Assembly: GCF_050563525.1 (NCBI RefSeq)
Contig: NZ_JBNXUN010000016.1
Location: 1-64,000 of the forward strand
Length of the DNA stretch: 64,000 nt
Reading direction: 5' to 3'
DNA from: Falsiroseomonas sp050563525
Lineage (GTDB): Bacteria > Pseudomonadota > Alphaproteobacteria > Acetobacterales > Acetobacteraceae
Below are positions 26,173-35,283 of this stretch, piece by piece (the first letter of the stretch is position 1; each line of letters starts with the position of its first letter). Position numbers and translations under genes: made by a program. The notes under the pieces are model-generated. The model was given only the letters and a program-made list of their open reading frames with translations, ran no database searches and had not been told where the DNA came from.

Positions 26173-27147
26173 ATGCCAGAAACCCAGATTGGCCGTCGTG
26201 GCGCCCTCCTCGGCGCCGTTGCCGTCTTGGCCACCCCAGCGCTCGCCCAGCGCGGCTGGCCGGGGGCCCGCCCAATCGAGATCGTGGTGCCATTCGCGCC
26301 GGGTGGCGGCATGGATGCCATGGCGCGCACCGTTGCGCCCTTCCTCGCCGCGCGCTTGCCAGGCGCCCGTGTTGTCGTGAGCAACCGGGCCGGTGCCGGT
26401 GGCCAGCTGGGGACCGAGGTGGTGGCGAACGCCGCGCCGGACGGCCATGTGCTCGGTGCCTGCGCGACGCCCACGATCCTCAGCCAACCCATCGAACGCC
26501 CGGTCCGCTGGCGGCCGGCGGAGCTCACCTACCTCGCGCAGGTCGTCGAGGATGCCTGCGGGCTCTTTGTCCGTACCGACAGCCCGCTCAAGGGGCTCCC
26601 GGATCTGCTGGCGGCGGCGCGGGCGCGGCCGGGCGACCTGCCCTATGGCACCGCTGGCATCGGCGGCGACGACCATATCGCCACCCTGCTGCTGGAGGAG
26701 GCCGCCGGCGTCCGGCTGAACCACATCCCCTTCAACGGCACCTCGCAGCTCCTCGTGCCGCTGCTCGGCGGCCAGCTCGAGGTCGGTGCCTTCAACATCA
26801 GCGAAGCGCTACCCCTGCTGCGCGACGGCGCCATCCGCGGCCTGGCGCTGGCCAGCGCGGCACGCGACCCGACCGCGCCGGACATCCCGACCTACCGCGA
26901 GGGCGGGGTGGACGTCGTCTTCTCCGCCGGGCGGGGCATCTTCGGGCCGCCAGGCCTGCCGGACGCGGTCCGCGCGCAAATCGAGGAGGCCTTCGCGGCC
27001 ACCTTCGCCGATCCGGCCTGGTCCGCGGCGGCCGCCCGTGCCGGCCTGCCGCTCAAGCCCCTGGTGGGCGCAGCCTATCGCGAGGCGGCGCTCGGTGGCG
27101 AGGCGGCGCTCCGCGCGCTCTGGGCCCGGCGTCCGTGGAAAGAGTGA
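26173..27147 (+). CDS. Bug/TctC periplasmic binding protein 2
   Basis: Bug-family binding protein of 324 residues with a twin-arginine signal (GRRGALLGAVAVLATPALAQ). Loops: FAPGGGMDAMAR and VVSNRAGAGGQLGTEVV; the segment GTAGIGGDDHIATLLLEEA replaces the usual GS-x-PH. It is most similar to the protein at 28396-29373, with which it shares VVSNR and the GDDH/TDDH loop, so these two form a paralogous pair flanking a dehydrogenase gene. An AAGGAGG ribosome site precedes the ATG. No TctA/TctB genes accompany it. Confidence 0.9.
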   Translation: MPETQIGRRGALLGAVAVLATPALAQRGWPGARPIEIVVPFAPGGGMDAMARTVAPFLAARLPGARVVVSNRAGAGGQLGTEVVANAAPDGHVLGACATPTILSQPIERPVRWRPAELTYLAQVVEDACGLFVRTDSPLKGLPDLLAAARARPGDLPYGTAGIGGDDHIATLLLEEAAGVRLNHIPFNGTSQLLVPLLGGQLEVGAFNISEALPLLRDGAIRGLALASAARDPTAPDIPTYREGGVDVVFSAGRGIFGPPGLPDAVRAQIEEAFAATFADPAWSAAAARAGLPLKPLVGAAYREAALGGEAALRALWARRPWKE

Positions 27148-27306
27148 CTGCCGATTCTGCAATCAGGTTTCATAAGATGACTCAGCTCTGCGACTTGCCC
27201 ATCGGGCGGAGAGAACTGTCATAGCCCCGGTTGGCGCAACCTAGCGCCGCCTGGACCGCGACGGCCTCCCCTGACCGCGCACCGACCTCTTCCGAAAGTA
27301 TCCCTC

Positions 27307-28314
27307 ATGTCCCAGCCCGATGCCGCGAAGCCCGTTGTTCTCGTCACTGCCGCCAAGCTTGCTCCGGAGGCGGTCGCGATCCTCGAGGCGGCCGGCTATG
27401 CCGTGCCCTGCACCTCCGGCTACCCATCCGAGGTCGAGCTACTGGCCGCCATCGCCGAGCACCGTCCGGTCGCGCTGCTGCACCGGCAGGGGATCATCAA
27501 CGGCACGGTCATGGATGCGGCAGCGCCCGCGTTGCGCGTCATCGCGCGTCACGGAGCCGGCGTCGACGGCATCGACCTTTCCGCCGCCGAGGCGCGCGGG
27601 TTGACGGTGACCCGCGCCGCCGGCGCCAATTCCCGCTCCGTCGCGGAGCATGCGATGGCCTTGATGCTCTCGCTGTTGAAGGACCTGCCCTCGGTCGCCT
27701 CCGGCATGCGCGAGGGGCTGTGGGAGAAGACCTCCCGCATGACCCGCGACGTGGAGGGCGTGTCGCTCGGCCTCGTCGGCTATGGCGCGATCGGGTCCAA
27801 GGTCGCGCGCTTCGCGGATGCCTTCGGCATGCGGATCGCCGCCTATGACCCGTTGCTGCCGGCCGGCCCGCTGCCAGGCCCCGGGGATCGCGCTGCCGAC
27901 CTCACCACCCTGCTGGCGCGTTCGGAGGTGCTGTCGCTGCATTGCCCGCTGGATGCGACGACGCGCGGCATGATCGGCGCGGCGGAACTGGCGGTGCTGC
28001 CGCGCGGCGCCATCCTGGTGCACACGGCCCGCGGCGGTATCGTGGACGAGGCGGCGTTGCTGGCAGCGCTGGACTCCGGCCACATCGCCTGGGCCGGCCT
28101 CGACGTCTTCGCGAAGGAGCCGCTGGATACGGCCAGCCCGCTCCGTGGCCACCCGCGCGTCCTGCCGACGCCGCACCTGGCGGCCAACACACCGCTCGGC
28201 GCCGTCGGCATGTCCACGGGCGCGGCCGAGAGCATCGTCGCGGTGCTGGCGGGCCGGCTGCCGGCCCTGCCGGGCGCCGTGGTGATCCCCGGTGGCCTGC
28301 GCGCGGCGGCCTGA
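27307..28314 (+). CDS. D-2-hydroxyacid dehydrogenase (NAD-dependent)
   Basis: A 335-residue D-isomer 2-hydroxyacid dehydrogenase. The Rossmann motif LGLVGYGAIGSKVARFA is at about residues 155-172. The catalytic Arg is in LVHTARGGIVDE, the Glu in DVFAKEPLD and the His in PTPHLAANT. It interconverts a 2-oxoacid and a D-2-hydroxyacid with NAD(P)H. It lies between two paralogous Bug protein genes (26173 and 28396), so the transported compound may be a hydroxy- or oxo-acid; that is inferred from context. Confidence 0.9.
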   Translation: MSQPDAAKPVVLVTAAKLAPEAVAILEAAGYAVPCTSGYPSEVELLAAIAEHRPVALLHRQGIINGTVMDAAAPALRVIARHGAGVDGIDLSAAEARGLTVTRAAGANSRSVAEHAMALMLSLLKDLPSVASGMREGLWEKTSRMTRDVEGVSLGLVGYGAIGSKVARFADAFGMRIAAYDPLLPAGPLPGPGDRAADLTTLLARSEVLSLHCPLDATTRGMIGAAELAVLPRGAILVHTARGGIVDEAALLAALDSGHIAWAGLDVFAKEPLDTASPLRGHPRVLPTPHLAANTPLGAVGMSTGAAESIVAVLAGRLPALPGAVVIPGGLRAAA

Positions 28315-28395
28315 CACGATGGCGAGCGAGGCGCCGCGCCATCCGCTGACGGCGCGTCTCCCTGCCCTTCAACAGTTCCACATGGAGAGGAAATC

Positions 28396-29373
28396 ATGAG
28401 CACGCACACCGCCCTCACGCGCCGCGGCATCCTTGCCGCCGGCGTTTCCTCACTGGCCACGCCCGCGCTGGCGCAGCCCGCCTGGCCGGCCGGCCGACCC
28501 ATCGAAGTCGTTGTCGGCTTCGCGCCGGGCGGCGGGACGGATGTCATGGTGCGGGCCCTCGCACAGTTCCTCCCCGCCGAATTGCCCGGCGCCAACTTCG
28601 TCGTCTCGAACCGGCCCGGTGCGGGAGGCGAGACGGCCTATGTCGCGCTGCAGGCCGCCCGCCCGGACGGCTACACGCTCGGCACCATCAACACGCCGGG
28701 ATACGTATCGCTCGGCATCCAGCGCCGGGTCCGCTACGATCGTGCCCAGATCCGCCTCATCGCGCGCCTCGTGGACGATCCCAGCGCCTTCGTCGTGCAC
28801 CGCGATTCACCGTTTCGCACGCTGAAGGACGTGGTCGAGGCCGCGAAGCGCCGGCCCGGCACGATCAGCGTCGGCTCCTCCGGCATCGGCACCGACGACC
28901 ACCTCGGCCTGACGCTGTTCGAGGCCGCGTCGGGCACCGAGTTCATCCACGCGCCCTTCGCCGGTGCGGGACCCGTGCGGAATGCCGTGCTCGGCAAGCA
29001 GATCGACATCGCTGGCCTCAACCTCGGCGAGATCGGGATGCTGGGGCAGGAAAATCCGCTGCTCCGCGCCATCGCCGGCATGGGCGAGCGGCGCTGGGAG
29101 CTGATGCCGGACGTGCCGACCTTCCGCGAGGAGGGCTACGACGTGCAGATGACCAGCGAGCGGGGGCTCGGTGCGCCACGTGGCATCCCGGACGAGGTCG
29201 CGACGCGGCTGGAGGATGCGATCGCGAAGGTCATCGCCACGCCGGAATGGGCTGAGAAGGTGCGCCAGCTGGAACTTGCGATGTCCTTCCTGCGCGGCGC
29301 CGAGTGGGAGGCGCAGATGCCGGCGCAATTCGCGCGCTACCAGGGGATCTGGCAGCGGACGCCGTGGCAGTGA
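28396..29373 (+). CDS. Bug/TctC periplasmic binding protein 3
   Basis: Bug-family binding protein of 325 residues. Twin-arginine signal LTRRGILAAGVSSLATPALA; ligand loops FAPGGGTDVMVR and VVSNRPGAGGETAYV; SSGIGTDDHLGLTLFEA in the second domain. It is the close paralogue of the protein at 26173-27147. An AGAGGAAA ribosome site lies before the ATG. It ends the plus-strand group tctC-dehydrogenase-tctC. The following 970 bases hold only a broken amidohydrolase gene. Confidence 0.9.
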   Translation: MSTHTALTRRGILAAGVSSLATPALAQPAWPAGRPIEVVVGFAPGGGTDVMVRALAQFLPAELPGANFVVSNRPGAGGETAYVALQAARPDGYTLGTINTPGYVSLGIQRRVRYDRAQIRLIARLVDDPSAFVVHRDSPFRTLKDVVEAAKRRPGTISVGSSGIGTDDHLGLTLFEAASGTEFIHAPFAGAGPVRNAVLGKQIDIAGLNLGEIGMLGQENPLLRAIAGMGERRWELMPDVPTFREEGYDVQMTSERGLGAPRGIPDEVATRLEDAIAKVIATPEWAEKVRQLELAMSFLRGAEWEAQMPAQFARYQGIWQRTPWQ

Positions 29374-29550
29374 GTGGCGACGTGATGCGCCGCCGTGCGC
29401 GGCAACACCCGGGTGAAACTGTCCGGGCCCTGCATCACGAGCCGGCTCGGCCCGTCCAACTATGCCGCTGCGGGCGACATCGCCGCAGCCTTCGCGCGCT
29501 GTCCCTGAGCGGGCGCTCCGGGGCAGCGACCGACCGCACCCGATCGAGCC

Positions 29551-30303
29551 TCAGGCCGCGAAATGCAGGCGGTGGATGCGCGTGGCCGTGCCGGCGAACA
29601 GCGCGGCGCGCTCATCTTCTCCGGCGCGGGCGGCGAGGCGCTTGAAGGCGTTTCAGAGCACCCCGTAGTCGCACATACTTCTTTTCCGCGGTTTCGTTGC
29701 TCTCGAACATGCAGCGCCCGGGGCTGACGCCGAGCGGTCCGCCACAGTGATCGCCCACCACGGTCAGGTCCGGCACGGCCCGCGCGACCGCCCCGACGAG
29801 CCGCAATCGGGTCTGGTCGGCTCGTCCATCGAGAACGAGACCGCGTGCCGCGAGATGCCGCGCCCCTTTGATGAAGCGCGGATCTTCGAGGAACCCGGTG
29901 GCGGCGTGAGCAGGTGGACCGCGACTGCGACGCAGGCTGCCAGGCCGTACGGATGCGGACGCTTCGGAACCTCGCCCGCGCCGTTGCAAGGTGCGCCTCG
30001 AACCGCGACGCGCGCGCCGAGCGAGAGGGCCGCGAAGCCGATGATGCCTGCACAGGCCCTCGTGGGTCCGGAGGCGCCACTGGCGCTCGCGGCGGCGATG
30101 CCGTTGACGAACCCGGTTTCGCCGAAGGAGCGCGCCTCCTCGGGGCCTGTGGCGCGATACATCACCCCACTCCGGACGAAGACAGTGGCCCGCACGTCAT
30201 GGCCCTCGCCAGTATCGCGCAGCAGATCATCAAGGCGGTACTGCTCGTCAGCCCGATCCCGCAGGTGGTGGTGCGGGTTCCCTTCCGGGTCGCCGGACCC
30301 CAC
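29551..30303 (-). pseudogene. Broken amidohydrolase-2 family gene
   Basis: The minus strand begins NPHHHLRDRADEQYRLDDLL and continues ATVFVRSGVMYRATGPEE, FGETGFVNGIAAASASG, TRACAGIIGFAALSLGARV, then shifts frame to GFLEDPRFIKGARHLAARGL and LTVVGDHCGGPLGVSPGRC, and a third frame ends DERAALFAGTATRIHRLHF and a stop at 29551. Together they cover an entire amidohydrolase-2 (TIM-barrel) protein of about 330-350 residues, with at least two frameshifts and an apparent loss before the final helices. It is a recent pseudogene, as similarity to the family is still high along its length. Confidence 0.75.
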
Positions 30304-30340
30304 GCTGTTTCAGCGGGGCCCGGCGAGACCAGACGGCGGG

Positions 30341-31207
30341 TCAGGCGAAGCCGTACAGCCGGCGGGCATTGTCTGACAGGATGCGGTTCCGCACCATCTC
30401 CTCCGGCGCCCAGTCCAGCAGCAGGTCGAGCAGGTCGCCATCGTTCGGCATCCTGCGGCCCTGCATGTTCACATGCGGCCAGTCGGAGCCCCAGATCAGC
30501 CGGTCCGGCGCATGGGTGACCAACGCCCGGGCGATGGGCGTGACGGAAGCATAGGGGAAATCCTCCTTCGTGCAGCGCATCGGCCCGGACAGCCGGACCC
30601 AGACGCGTCCGCTGTCCAGCATCCGCAGCATGGTGCGGAAGGCCGGCTGGTCTACGCCGCCGGCGGCCGGCACCGCACCGAAATGGTCCAGTACGACCGG
30701 GCCGGGCAGCGCCATCAGCCGATCGGCGAATTCCTCCAGGTCCCGCGGGGAGGGGTAGAACTGCACCACCCAGCCGAGTTCCGCCGCCATCGCCGCTGCG
30801 CGTTCCGACAGATGCGGCAGATGCGCGCCGTGATGCGGGCTGACGAAACGCAGGCCGCGCACGCCAAGGCCGTGCAGCCGCGCCATCTCCGCCTGGCTGG
30901 TTTCCGGCCTCAGCAGCGCGACGCCGCGAAAATGCTGCGGGAAGCGCGCCAGGGTGTGTTCCAGATGCGTCGTATCCATGCCGTAGCCGCCGCCGCTGAC
31001 GATCACGGCATGGTCGATCCCCAGCGCCTTGTGCAGCGCGATGCAGGTCTCCGGCAGCGCATCCTCGGAAATGTATTTGCTGCCTGGATCGAACGGGTAC
31101 TGCGCGGCCGGTCCGAACAGATGCACCTGGCCATCCACCGATCCGGGCGGGCAGACCAGGCGCGGCGTTCCGGGGTTCGGGTCGGGCGGCGGCGTCATTG
31201 GGGGCAT
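30341..31207 (-). CDS. Amidohydrolase-2 family lactonase-like protein 1 (altered HxH)
   Basis: TIM-barrel hydrolase of 288 residues, near 2-pyrone-4,6-dicarboxylate lactonase (LigI) and 4-sulfomuconolactone hydrolase by pattern: FGPAAQYPFDPGSKY, GVRGLRFVSPHHG, VVLDHFG, and the catalytic Asp in LIWGSDWPHVN. The first metal motif, normally D-x-H-x-H, reads VDGQVHLFGP, so the first His is Gln. LigI-type enzymes work without metal, so this need not inactivate it. The ATG at 31207 follows the stop of the tctC gene (31219) by 11 bases, in a three-gene operon of two Bug proteins and this enzyme. Confidence 0.85.
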   Translation of the reverse strand: MPPMTPPPDPNPGTPRLVCPPGSVDGQVHLFGPAAQYPFDPGSKYISEDALPETCIALHKALGIDHAVIVSGGGYGMDTTHLEHTLARFPQHFRGVALLRPETSQAEMARLHGLGVRGLRFVSPHHGAHLPHLSERAAAMAAELGWVVQFYPSPRDLEEFADRLMALPGPVVLDHFGAVPAAGGVDQPAFRTMLRMLDSGRVWVRLSGPMRCTKEDFPYASVTPIARALVTHAPDRLIWGSDWPHVNMQGRRMPNDGDLLDLLLDWAPEEMVRNRILSDNARRLYGFA

Positions 31208-31218
31208 GGAAGGCTCTC

Positions 31219-32205
31219 TCACTCCGGGCGAATGTTGGCGTCGCGGATCACCTGGCGCCACAGCGGGATCTCACGCGCGATGATGGCGCGGAATTCCTCC
31301 GGCGTGGTGCCGACCGGCTCGACGCCGGAGCGGTCGAGCCGCGCCATCACCTCCGGGTCGCGGGCGGCCGCCATCAGCGCGCGGGACAGCGCGGCGATTG
31401 CCTCGGCCGGCGTGCCGGCGGGGGCGACCACCCCCATCCAGAGAATCCCCTCGAAGCCCGGCAGGCCGTGCTCGGCGATGGTCGGCACATCGGGCAGCTT
31501 CGGCGACCGTTCCTTGCTGGCGATCGCCAGGGCCCGGATCGAGCCCTCCGCCAGGCTGGCGGCGGAGGTCGCCAGACTGTCGAGCTTCAGCTGCACGCGA
31601 CCCGCGACGAGATCGGTGAAGGCCGGCGCGGCGCCGCGATAGGGCACGTGCAGCACCTCCAGCCCCAGCCGCTTCAGCATCAGCTCCATCGTCACATGCG
31701 GATGGGACCCGATGCCGGCGGAGGAATAGGTCAGCTTGCCGGGATTGGCGCGCGCATGGGTCACGAAGTCGGCGAAGGTGGTGAAGGGCGCGGCGCGCGG
31801 CGCGATCAGCAGCTCCGCGATCTGGGCCACCAGCGAGACGGGGATGAAGTCGCGCTCCGGGTCGAAGCCGCTGTTCGGCGTAAGGCTGGGGTTGATGGTG
31901 TGGTTCGGCGCGGTGAACAGCAGCGTGTAGCCATCCGGCGTGGCACGCGCCACGCGCTGGGTGCCGACATTGCCGCCGGCGCCCGGCGCGCTGTCGATGA
32001 TGACGTTGCCGCCCAGCAGCTCCGCCACCTTGCCCATCACCAGCCGCGCCGTGACATCCACGGTGCCGCCGGGGGGGAAGGGGACGATCAGGCGGATGGG
32101 CTGGTTCGGGTAGCCCGCGGCATGGACCGCGGGCGCGGCGAGCGTGGTCGCCAGCGCGCCGCCGCCGGCCAGCAGGCCGCGGCGGGTGGGGGTGGTGATG
32201 GGCAT
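31219..32205 (-). CDS. Bug/TctC periplasmic binding protein 4
   Basis: Bug-family binding protein of 328 residues. Twin-arginine signal TPTRRGLLAGGGALATTLAA ending near VHAAG; ligand loops PFPPGGTVDVTAR and IDSAPGAGGNVGTQRVA; GSHPHVTMELM and LHVPYRGAAPA are typical of domain 2. Middle gene of a minus-strand operon: it follows the Bug gene ending at 32221 by 15 bases and precedes amidohydrolase 1 by 11 bases, so its ligand may be that enzyme's lactone or acid substrate. Confidence 0.9.
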   Translation of the reverse strand: MPITTPTRRGLLAGGGALATTLAAPAVHAAGYPNQPIRLIVPFPPGGTVDVTARLVMGKVAELLGGNVIIDSAPGAGGNVGTQRVARATPDGYTLLFTAPNHTINPSLTPNSGFDPERDFIPVSLVAQIAELLIAPRAAPFTTFADFVTHARANPGKLTYSSAGIGSHPHVTMELMLKRLGLEVLHVPYRGAAPAFTDLVAGRVQLKLDSLATSAASLAEGSIRALAIASKERSPKLPDVPTIAEHGLPGFEGILWMGVVAPAGTPAEAIAALSRALMAAARDPEVMARLDRSGVEPVGTTPEEFRAIIAREIPLWRQVIRDANIRPE

Positions 32206-32220
32206 GTTGCCTCTCCCTGC

Positions 32221-33213
32221 CTATTGCCGCTCGATGGCGGCGCGCTCGATCACCTGCGCCCAGATGCCGATGTCGCGCTTCAGCAGCGCGTCCATCTCGG
32301 CCGGCGTGTTGGGCGCGGGCTCCACCCCCAGCGCCAGCAGTCGCGTGCGGATGGCCGGCATGGCCAGTATCTCCCGCAGATGCCCGTTGAGCGTGGCGAT
32401 GATGGGCGCCGGCGTGCGCGCCGGGGCGAACAGGCCGTTCCAGCCGGTGACGGCGTAATCCGCCAGCCCGGCCTCGCGCAGAGTCGGCAGGTCCGGCAGA
32501 AGCTGGGAGCGCCTTTCCCCGGTGCCGGCGATGGCGCGCAGCACACCGCCCTCCAGCGCGCCGCGGGCCGCCGCGTAGGATTCGAAGGCGATCTGTACAT
32601 CGCCACGCTGCGCCGCGGTCAGCACCTCCGGCGTGGTGCGATAGGGGATGACGGTGGCATCCAGCCCGGCGGCGACGCGCAGCCATTCGGCTGCCAGGTT
32701 CTGCGTGCTGCCCGGGCTGATGGTGCCGATCGCCAGCCGCCCGCCATTGCGCCCCGCCGCCAGCACATCCTGCACGCTGCGCAGCGGCGAATTGGCGCCG
32801 GTGAGCAGCAGCAGGTCGAAGGACACCATGGCGGAGATCGCGGTGAAATCTGCCACCGGGTCATAGGGCAGCGATCGGAACAGCGATTTGTTGATGGCGT
32901 TGCCGGTGCTGAGGATCATCAGCGTCTGGCCATCCGGCTCCGCCGTGGCGCCGATGCGGGCGGCGACCGCGCCGCCCGCGCCCGGGCGGTTGTCCACCAC
33001 CACCTGCTGGCCCAGCCGCTGCGACAGCTGTTCCCCCACCAGCCGCGCGGTGAGGTCCGCCAGCCCGCCGGGGCCGAAGCCGATGACGATGCGGATGGGG
33101 CCTGTGGGAAAGCTGGCGGCGCGGCCGGGCGCGCCGTGCAGCAGGCCAGCGCCCAGCAGGGCGCCGCCGAGCAGGCGGCGGCGGCCGTACGTCGGTGCTG
33201 GGGACGGCGTCAT
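32221..33213 (-). CDS. Bug/TctC periplasmic binding protein 5
   Basis: Bug-family binding protein of 330 residues with a twin-arginine signal (GRRRLLGGALLGAGLLHG, ending near GRAAS). Ligand loops GFGPGGLADLTAR and VDNRPGAGGAVAARIGA. First gene of the minus-strand operon with Bug protein 4 and amidohydrolase 1. In domain 2 the usual GS-x-PH loop is replaced by TISPGSTQNLAAEW and the LHVPYRG segment by VIPYRTTPEV, so the pocket may differ from its neighbours. IclR regulator 2 is transcribed divergently from a gap of 284 bases. Confidence 0.9.
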   Translation of the reverse strand: MTPSPAPTYGRRRLLGGALLGAGLLHGAPGRAASFPTGPIRIVIGFGPGGLADLTARLVGEQLSQRLGQQVVVDNRPGAGGAVAARIGATAEPDGQTLMILSTGNAINKSLFRSLPYDPVADFTAISAMVSFDLLLLTGANSPLRSVQDVLAAGRNGGRLAIGTISPGSTQNLAAEWLRVAAGLDATVIPYRTTPEVLTAAQRGDVQIAFESYAAARGALEGGVLRAIAGTGERRSQLLPDLPTLREAGLADYAVTGWNGLFAPARTPAPIIATLNGHLREILAMPAIRTRLLALGVEPAPNTPAEMDALLKRDIGIWAQVIERAAIERQ

Positions 33214-33497
33214 GTCATGTCCTCCCGGGACGTTGTTGGGCGCGGCGGGCACGGTCTTCCCGCCGTGCCTTCCGCCCGACCGCAGCCTGTCCAGCCCGCC
33301 GCGGCGGAGACAAGCAGCCTCTGCCCGCATTCCGCATCGTGGAAGGCAAGGCCAGCTTGACTCGGGCGGCATCCGGGAATCGGAATGGGGCAAAGGGCCA
33401 CGGAGTCCGAAACGAAGGCGCCGGTAGCGGGAAATGGGCAGGAAGCGATGCCAGTCGAGGTGACCACGCGCGGGACCGCCAGGCCGCGGCGCAGCGC

Positions 33498-34343
33498 ATG
33501 AGCGGCCCCCCCGTCCAATCGGTATTGCGGGCGCTGGAGCTGCTGCGGGAGCTGAACCGCCAGCGCCACACCACGGTAGACCAGTTGCACCGCGCCACCG
33601 GCCTGCCCAAGCCCACCATCATGCGCCTGCTCGGCACCTTGGCCGCCGCCGGGCTGGTGGCGAAGGGGGAACGCGGGCTGGGCTACCGCATCACCTCCCA
33701 GGTGGCGGCGCTCAGCTCCGGCTTCCACGGTGGGCCGCTGGTGGCGGAAGCCGGGCGTGCCTGGGCGGTGGACCTGACGCGGCGGCTCAAATGGCCGGTG
33801 GCGATTGCCGTGCCGGACCAGGGGCGTGTGGTGATCAGCGTCAGCACCATGGCGGAAAGCGCCGTCTCCCCCTTCCATGCCACGGTCGGCGTGCGCTTCA
33901 GCCTGGTGACGCGCGCCATCGGCCGCGCCTACCTCGCCTTCTGCCCGGAGGAGGAGCGCCGCATCCTGCTGCGCCTGCTCGCCGCATCCCCGGACCCGGA
34001 GGACAACCCGCCGAACCTCGAGCGTGTGGTGCAGGGCATGGTCGCCATGGTGCGCCGGCAGGGCTACGCGCAGCGCGACCCGAAGGTGGAGCCGCGCAAT
34101 TCCAACACCGTGGCGGTGCCGATCCTTCTGGGCGATTCCGTCGCCGGCACGCTCGGCCTCAGCTATTTCCGCTCCGTCGTCAGCCATGCGGTGCTGACGG
34201 AGGAGCTGGTGCCGGCGCTGCAACTGGCCAGCCGGCAGATCACCGCCTCCATGGAAAGGCTGCAGCAGGCGGCGCCGGCGGCTGCGTTTCGCGATGCGGA
34301 ACAGGCCGAGAATATGCTCCCCGCCAGCGCCGGCCGCTCCTAG
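33498..34343 (+). CDS. IclR-family regulator 2
   Basis: A 281-residue IclR regulator. Winged helix: VQSVLRALELLRELNRQRHT and LHRATGLPKPTIMRLLGTLA; effector domain: VSPFHATVGVRFSLVTRAIG, AFCPEEER and EPRNSNTVAVPILLGDSVAG. This resembles the MhpR-type subgroup. It is closely similar to IclR regulator 3 (43351-44175) across its length. It is divergent from the Bug-4/5 operon and 26 bases upstream of the DUF6282 gene, so it likely controls one or both. Confidence 0.88.
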   Translation: MSGPPVQSVLRALELLRELNRQRHTTVDQLHRATGLPKPTIMRLLGTLAAAGLVAKGERGLGYRITSQVAALSSGFHGGPLVAEAGRAWAVDLTRRLKWPVAIAVPDQGRVVISVSTMAESAVSPFHATVGVRFSLVTRAIGRAYLAFCPEEERRILLRLLAASPDPEDNPPNLERVVQGMVAMVRRQGYAQRDPKVEPRNSNTVAVPILLGDSVAGTLGLSYFRSVVSHAVLTEELVPALQLASRQITASMERLQQAAPAAAFRDAEQAENMLPASAGRS

Positions 34344-34369
34344 CCTCGCGGCGAAAAAGGAGCCTTTCG

Positions 34370-35275
34370 ATGCATGCTGACCCGCAGTTGATCGACAGCC
34401 TGATGCAAGGCGCCATCGACCTGCATTGCCACAGCGGCCCCTCCGTCATGGCCCGCGCGGTGAACCATGAGCAGGCGCTGGAGCAAGGTGCCGCGGCCGG
34501 CATGCGCGCCGTACTGTTCAAGGACCACTACTACCCGACCGGCCCCTTCGTGGATGTGCTGAAGGATGCGGGCAAGGCGACGCAGGCGGAGCCGATCGGC
34601 AGCATCGTGCTGAACAACTCGGTCGGCGGCATCAATCCTTTCGCCGTCGAGCCCGCGGTGAAGACCGGCGCCCGCGTGGTATGGATGCCCACCGTCTCCG
34701 CCGCCAACCACATCCGCGAGGGGCATCGCAAATCCCTGCTACCGACCAAGGGCAAGATGCTGAAGCAGGTGGGGCTTTCCGTGCAGGATGCGCGTGGCGA
34801 CCTGCTGGATCCGGTCAAGCAGGTGCTCGACATCATCGCCGAGCATGATGTGGTGCTGTCCTGCGGCCATCTGCATATCAGCGAGGTCTGGCCGCTGTTC
34901 GAGGAGGCGAAGAAGCGCGGCTGCAACCGGCTTCTGGTCAACCACCCCAGCTACACCGTCGGCGCGTCACTATCCGATGTGAAGGAGCTGGTGAGCATGG
35001 GCGCCTGGATCGAGCATTCGATCTGCATGTTCATCCCGAACCGGATGAAGGTCTATGACGAGGCCTTCCTGAAGGCGCTGGTCGAGGCCGCCGGCGTGGA
35101 CCGCACCTTCTTCGGCTCCGACCTCGGCCAGGCCAATGCGCCGCTGCCGGTGGAAGGCTTCCGACAGATCATCGGCCTGTGCCTGTCCATCGGCTATTCG
35201 CCGGAGGATGTACGGAAGATGGTCTCCACCAATGCCGCGCAGCTTGCCGGCATCGGTGCCAACACGGCGGCGTAG
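34370..35275 (+). CDS. DUF6282-family amidohydrolase-like protein
   Basis: A 301-residue protein of the DUF6282 family, which has an amidohydrolase-like TIM barrel. The HxH motif is in GAIDLHCHSGPS, and further conserved histidines occur in LFKDHYYPTG, LSCGHLHISE and LVNHPSYTVG; a late acidic residue is in FFGSDLGQANAP. These are positions expected for metal ligands. The reaction is not known for the family. An AAGGAG site precedes the ATG. It follows IclR regulator 2 on the same strand and converges with the MmgE/PrpD gene. Confidence 0.8.
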   Translation: MHADPQLIDSLMQGAIDLHCHSGPSVMARAVNHEQALEQGAAAGMRAVLFKDHYYPTGPFVDVLKDAGKATQAEPIGSIVLNNSVGGINPFAVEPAVKTGARVVWMPTVSAANHIREGHRKSLLPTKGKMLKQVGLSVQDARGDLLDPVKQVLDIIAEHDVVLSCGHLHISEVWPLFEEAKKRGCNRLLVNHPSYTVGASLSDVKELVSMGAWIEHSICMFIPNRMKVYDEAFLKALVEAAGVDRTFFGSDLGQANAPLPVEGFRQIIGLCLSIGYSPEDVRKMVSTNAAQLAGIGANTAA

Positions 35276-35283
35276 CGGCGGCA

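Noticed and set aside
31198..33360. Open frame of 720 codons opposite two Bug genes
   Set aside because: Composition is low-complexity Arg/Gly/His, with no recognisable domain, and the opposite strand carries Bug 4 and Bug 5.
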